Notes under the pieces: model-generated
Seen by the model: the letters and a program-made list of their open reading frames with translations, nothing else
Told to the model about the DNA's origin: nothing
Database searches by the model: none
Assembly: GCA_011375465.1 (NCBI GenBank)
Contig: DRZV01000013.1
Coordinates: 1 to 6,881 of the forward strand
Origin: Neomoorella mulderi
Lineage (GTDB): Bacteria > Bacillota > DSM-521 > Neomoorellales > Neomoorellaceae
Direction: 5' to 3'
DNA: 6,881 bases
Translations under genes and position numbers: made by a program
Part shown: positions 6,028-6,881 of the stretch, in pieces
Layout of the letters: every line of letters starts with the position of its first letter
Position numbering within the stretch: position 1 is the first letter of the stretch

Positions 6028-6335
6028 AGCGGGCCCAGCGGGAAGGGGCAGCCCAGAGCCTCTTCAGGGCTATACCCGTAAATAGAAGGGAACCCAAAGC
6101 CAATCCTATCAGCTCTTTAGTGAGGGGTTCCTTTGGGGCGAGGGATTGGCTCCCCTGGGCTTCAGGGAGGGAATCTATTTTCTCTTTAAGCTCTTGTAGC
6201 AAGGCTTCCCGGGTATAAACCCCAGGGTCATAGAGGATCAAAAGGCTGCCGGTATACCTGTTGGCCTCCGCTTTCCTTACCCCTGGAATGCCTTCCACAA
6301 CCTCCTTGAGCCGAGAGGGTATCCACCGCTTCCCT
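5954..6335 (-). pseudogene. ATPase fragment 2: rest of HMA-like domain and first membrane segment
   Basis: The fragment continues the HMA-like fold (VVEGIPGVRKAEANRYTGSL, then LILYDPG) without a metal-binding Cys pair. A linker and a membrane helix (LIGLALGSLLFTGIALKRLW) follow. After about position 6050 the open frame becomes Pro/Ser-rich nonsense. The correct continuation (LRLFTNILASYPLARRAV) lies in another frame. The shift falls between 6022 and 6058; a CT dinucleotide duplication (AGAG at 6055-6058) or loss of one base in the C6 run (6022-6027) would both explain it. Confidence 0.75.
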
Positions 6336-6357
6336 TTTAATTCTGGTTTAATTCTGG
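6336..6357. repeat. 11-bp perfect tandem duplication (TTTAATTCTGG)x2
   Basis: TTTAATTCTGG at 6336-6346 is repeated at 6347-6357 with no gap. Deleting one unit exactly joins the two parts of the HMA-like domain in one frame, so this is an inactivating duplication near the start of the ATPase gene. Confidence 0.85.
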
Positions 6358-6420
6358 GAGAAAGATGCGGATACGGCCGGGCAAGAAGTGAAGGATTTTA
6401 AACCTGCCTTTCAGATGCAT
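6337..6420 (-). pseudogene. ATPase fragment 1: N-terminus of HMA-like domain
   Basis: ATG 6420 opens MHLKGRFKILHFLPGRIRIF, the beta strand and PGR(I/V)R motif that begin the HMA-like domain of CtpI-type ATPases. It stops at TAA 6339-6337 only because of the 11-bp tandem duplication. Removing one copy joins it directly to the next fragment as PELKGKRWIPSRLKEVVEG. Confidence 0.8.
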
Positions 6421-6440
6421 CACTTGTCCCCACTGTCAGT

Positions 6441-6468
6441 TTGATCTTTAATTAAGCTGGGTTATAAT
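6441..6468 (+). promoter_or_regulatory. Candidate sigma-A promoter for the plus-strand small membrane protein
   Basis: TTGATC (6441-6446) and a perfect TATAAT (6463-6468) are separated by 16 bases. Transcription would start near 6475, leaving a leader of about 210 bases before ATG 6686, unusually long for an 80-100 residue protein. I see no clear riboswitch fold in the leader, only weak A/T-rich hairpins. Confidence 0.45.
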
Positions 6469-6619
6469 TTTTAGCCAGACAGATTTTCGTTTTTTGTCTA
6501 TTTATTAGAATTCGCCCTTGGCCGTAGCTTCCCTTTCTGGTCTCTGTTTATTAAGCTTCTTTAAAAATAAATTCAGATCGAAGAGAAAGGCCTCGAAATT
6601 TCCTCCAGGATAGGCTAAG

Positions 6620-6648
6620 ATGGTATCGAAAAATTAAGTTTGTATCAA
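6620..6648 (-). promoter_or_regulatory. Candidate sigma-A promoter for the ATPase gene
   Basis: On the minus strand TTGATA (6648-6643) and TACCAT (6625-6620) are separated by exactly 17 bases. Transcription would start near 6613, with a leader of about 190 bases to ATG 6420. With the opposite promoter at 6441-6468, the two transcripts would overlap across about 140 bases of the divergent region. Confidence 0.4.
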
Positions 6649-6663
6649 GAATGTTAAGTTTAT
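6634..6663. repeat. Direct repeat TTAAGTTT(G/A)T, 20-bp period, at the ATPase promoter
   Basis: TTAAGTTTGT (6634-6643) and TTAAGTTTAT (6654-6663) lie two helical turns apart and flank the -35 hexamer of the minus-strand promoter. They could be operator half-sites for a regulator of the divergent pair. The words are A/T-rich and may be chance. Confidence 0.3.
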
Positions 6664-6685
6664 GTTTAAGAAAGGGGGGAAGACC

Positions 6686-6881
6686 ATGTGGGATAAGGCC
6701 ATCAGCAGGATTTTAGGGCCTATAGGGTTGGCGGTATTGGCGGGGGCGGTTTTAGGCACTGCTGCAGCTCCCGCTCTCCGGAAGGAAGCTAGAAAAGTGG
6801 CTGTTCAGGCAACCAAGGGGATACTGACCCTGAAGGAAGGGGCCCAGAGGTTGGCAGAAGAGGCCAGGAGCAGTTGGAAAG
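6686..6881 (+). CDS. Small DUF1490/PacL-like membrane protein (partial, cut by window end)
   Basis: ATG 6686 follows AAAGGGGGGAAG (6671-6682), a strong ribosome site. The first 65 residues are visible. A short N-terminal arm (MWDKAISRI) leads into one Gly/Ala-rich membrane helix at about residues 10-31 (LGPIGLAVLAGAVLGTAAAP). A basic patch (ALRKEARK) and a long amphipathic helix (TLKEGAQRLAEEARSSWK) follow and run off the window. The layout resembles mycobacterial DUF1490/PacL proteins, which assist CtpC/CtpG/CtpV-type metal exporters, and it resembles the other small membrane protein in this window. DUF5132-like or YtxH-like are alternatives. It is divergent from the ATPase gene, sharing a 265-bp control region. 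Whether its C-terminus carries a metal-binding His/Asp tail cannot be seen. Confidence 0.7.
   Translation, partial: MWDKAISRILGPIGLAVLAGAVLGTAAAPALRKEARKVAVQATKGILTLKEGAQRLAEEARSSWK

Larger units (their letters stand above)
1950..6420 (-). pseudogene. Giant two-headed P-type cation ATPase (CtpI-like), broken by about eleven lesions
   Basis: Read across frames, this is one gene for about 1,480 residues. From the N-terminus it has an HMA-like domain (motif PGRIR, no CxxC); a P1B-like half with a SHP motif but SPR in place of CPC and CHENLFK in place of DKTGTLT, and no actuator domain; then a full P2-like ATPase with a cation-ATPase N-terminal domain, TGES (4046-4057), PEGLP (3717-3731), DKTGTLT (3583-3603), KGAPE (3197-3211), TGDGIND (2674-2694) and C-terminal membrane helices ending at TAA 1950. 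Intact homologues would sit in the membrane and move a cation at the cost of ATP. Start ATG 6420 follows GTGGGGAC. Breaks occur at 6336-6357, about 6022-6058, 5572-5582, 5172-5185, 5071-5075, 4406-4408, 3877-3894, 3663-3667, 3220-3229, 2926-2931 and 2649-2650. Coding quality between them is good, so inactivation looks recent. Poor consensus sequence is the alternative. The ion is unknown. Confidence 0.85.

Noticed and set aside
1950..6420. Nine separate small proteins or an ATPase operon
   Set aside because: The fragments lack ribosome sites and proper starts, and their motifs follow the exact order of one P-type ATPase with no missing domain between them.
6509..6520. GAATTCGCCCTT, identical to the insert-flanking sequence of common TA-cloning vectors
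   Set aside because: The bases on both sides are A/T-rich native-looking sequence and do not match vector polylinkers, and the divergent promoters continue smoothly across it. Probably coincidence, though a vector screen would settle it.
1..6881. CRISPR arrays, tRNA/rRNA genes, insertion sequences
   Set aside because: No repeat-spacer array, cloverleaf, rRNA-like stretch, transposase frame or terminal inverted repeat was found on either strand.

Overview
This window looks like chromosomal DNA from an anaerobic, possibly thermophilic member of the Bacillota (Firmicutes). That is inferred from strong purine-rich ribosome binding sites, a QueT-family vitamin/queuosine-precursor transporter, and a very large fused P-type ATPase of a kind I associate with clostridial and Moorella/Desulfotomaculum-like genomes and with mycobacterial CtpI. 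The genus cannot be fixed from the sequence.

Layout. 26-478 (+) is an intact queT-like transporter gene. It converges on a short minus-strand operon (1061/1094 down to about 373-494). The operon holds a small one-helix membrane protein with a DUF1490/PacL-like look and a second small charged protein whose reading frame breaks at an A7 run. An A/T-rich divergent spacer (1062-1255) follows, then an intact but unrecognised 216-aa plus-strand protein (1256-1906). A strong bidirectional terminator (1929-1959) separates it from a 4.47-kb minus-strand gene (6420 to 1950). A divergent regulatory region (6421-6685) then leads to a second small PacL-like membrane protein on the plus strand (6686 onward), cut by the window end.

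The main object is the 4.47-kb gene. Pieced together across frames, it encodes one protein of roughly 1,480 residues. The order is an HMA-like domain without CxxC, a catalytically dead P1B-like ATPase half, and a complete P2-like ATPase half with TGES, PEGLP, DKTGTLT, KGAPE and TGDGIND motifs. In this sequence it is broken about eleven times. The lesions are an 11-bp tandem duplication, a 5-bp tandem duplication, an apparent 5-bp deletion, a Trp-to-stop (TGG to TGA) change, and several single-base indels, two of which compensate each other and hide inside one open frame. This mixture points to a recently inactivated pseudogene more than to homopolymer sequencing error alone, although read-level checking is needed.

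Working together. In mycobacteria, small DUF1490 proteins (PacL) act as partners of metal-exporting P-type ATPases. Two similar small proteins flank the large pump here. My inference is that the locus is, or was, a metal/cation efflux module: a two-headed pump plus small membrane partners. The two small-protein genes on the minus strand also show damage or unusual starts: a frame break on a slippery heptamer, and an ATA codon where the start would be expected. The module may therefore be decaying as a unit while queT and the 216-aa gene stay intact.
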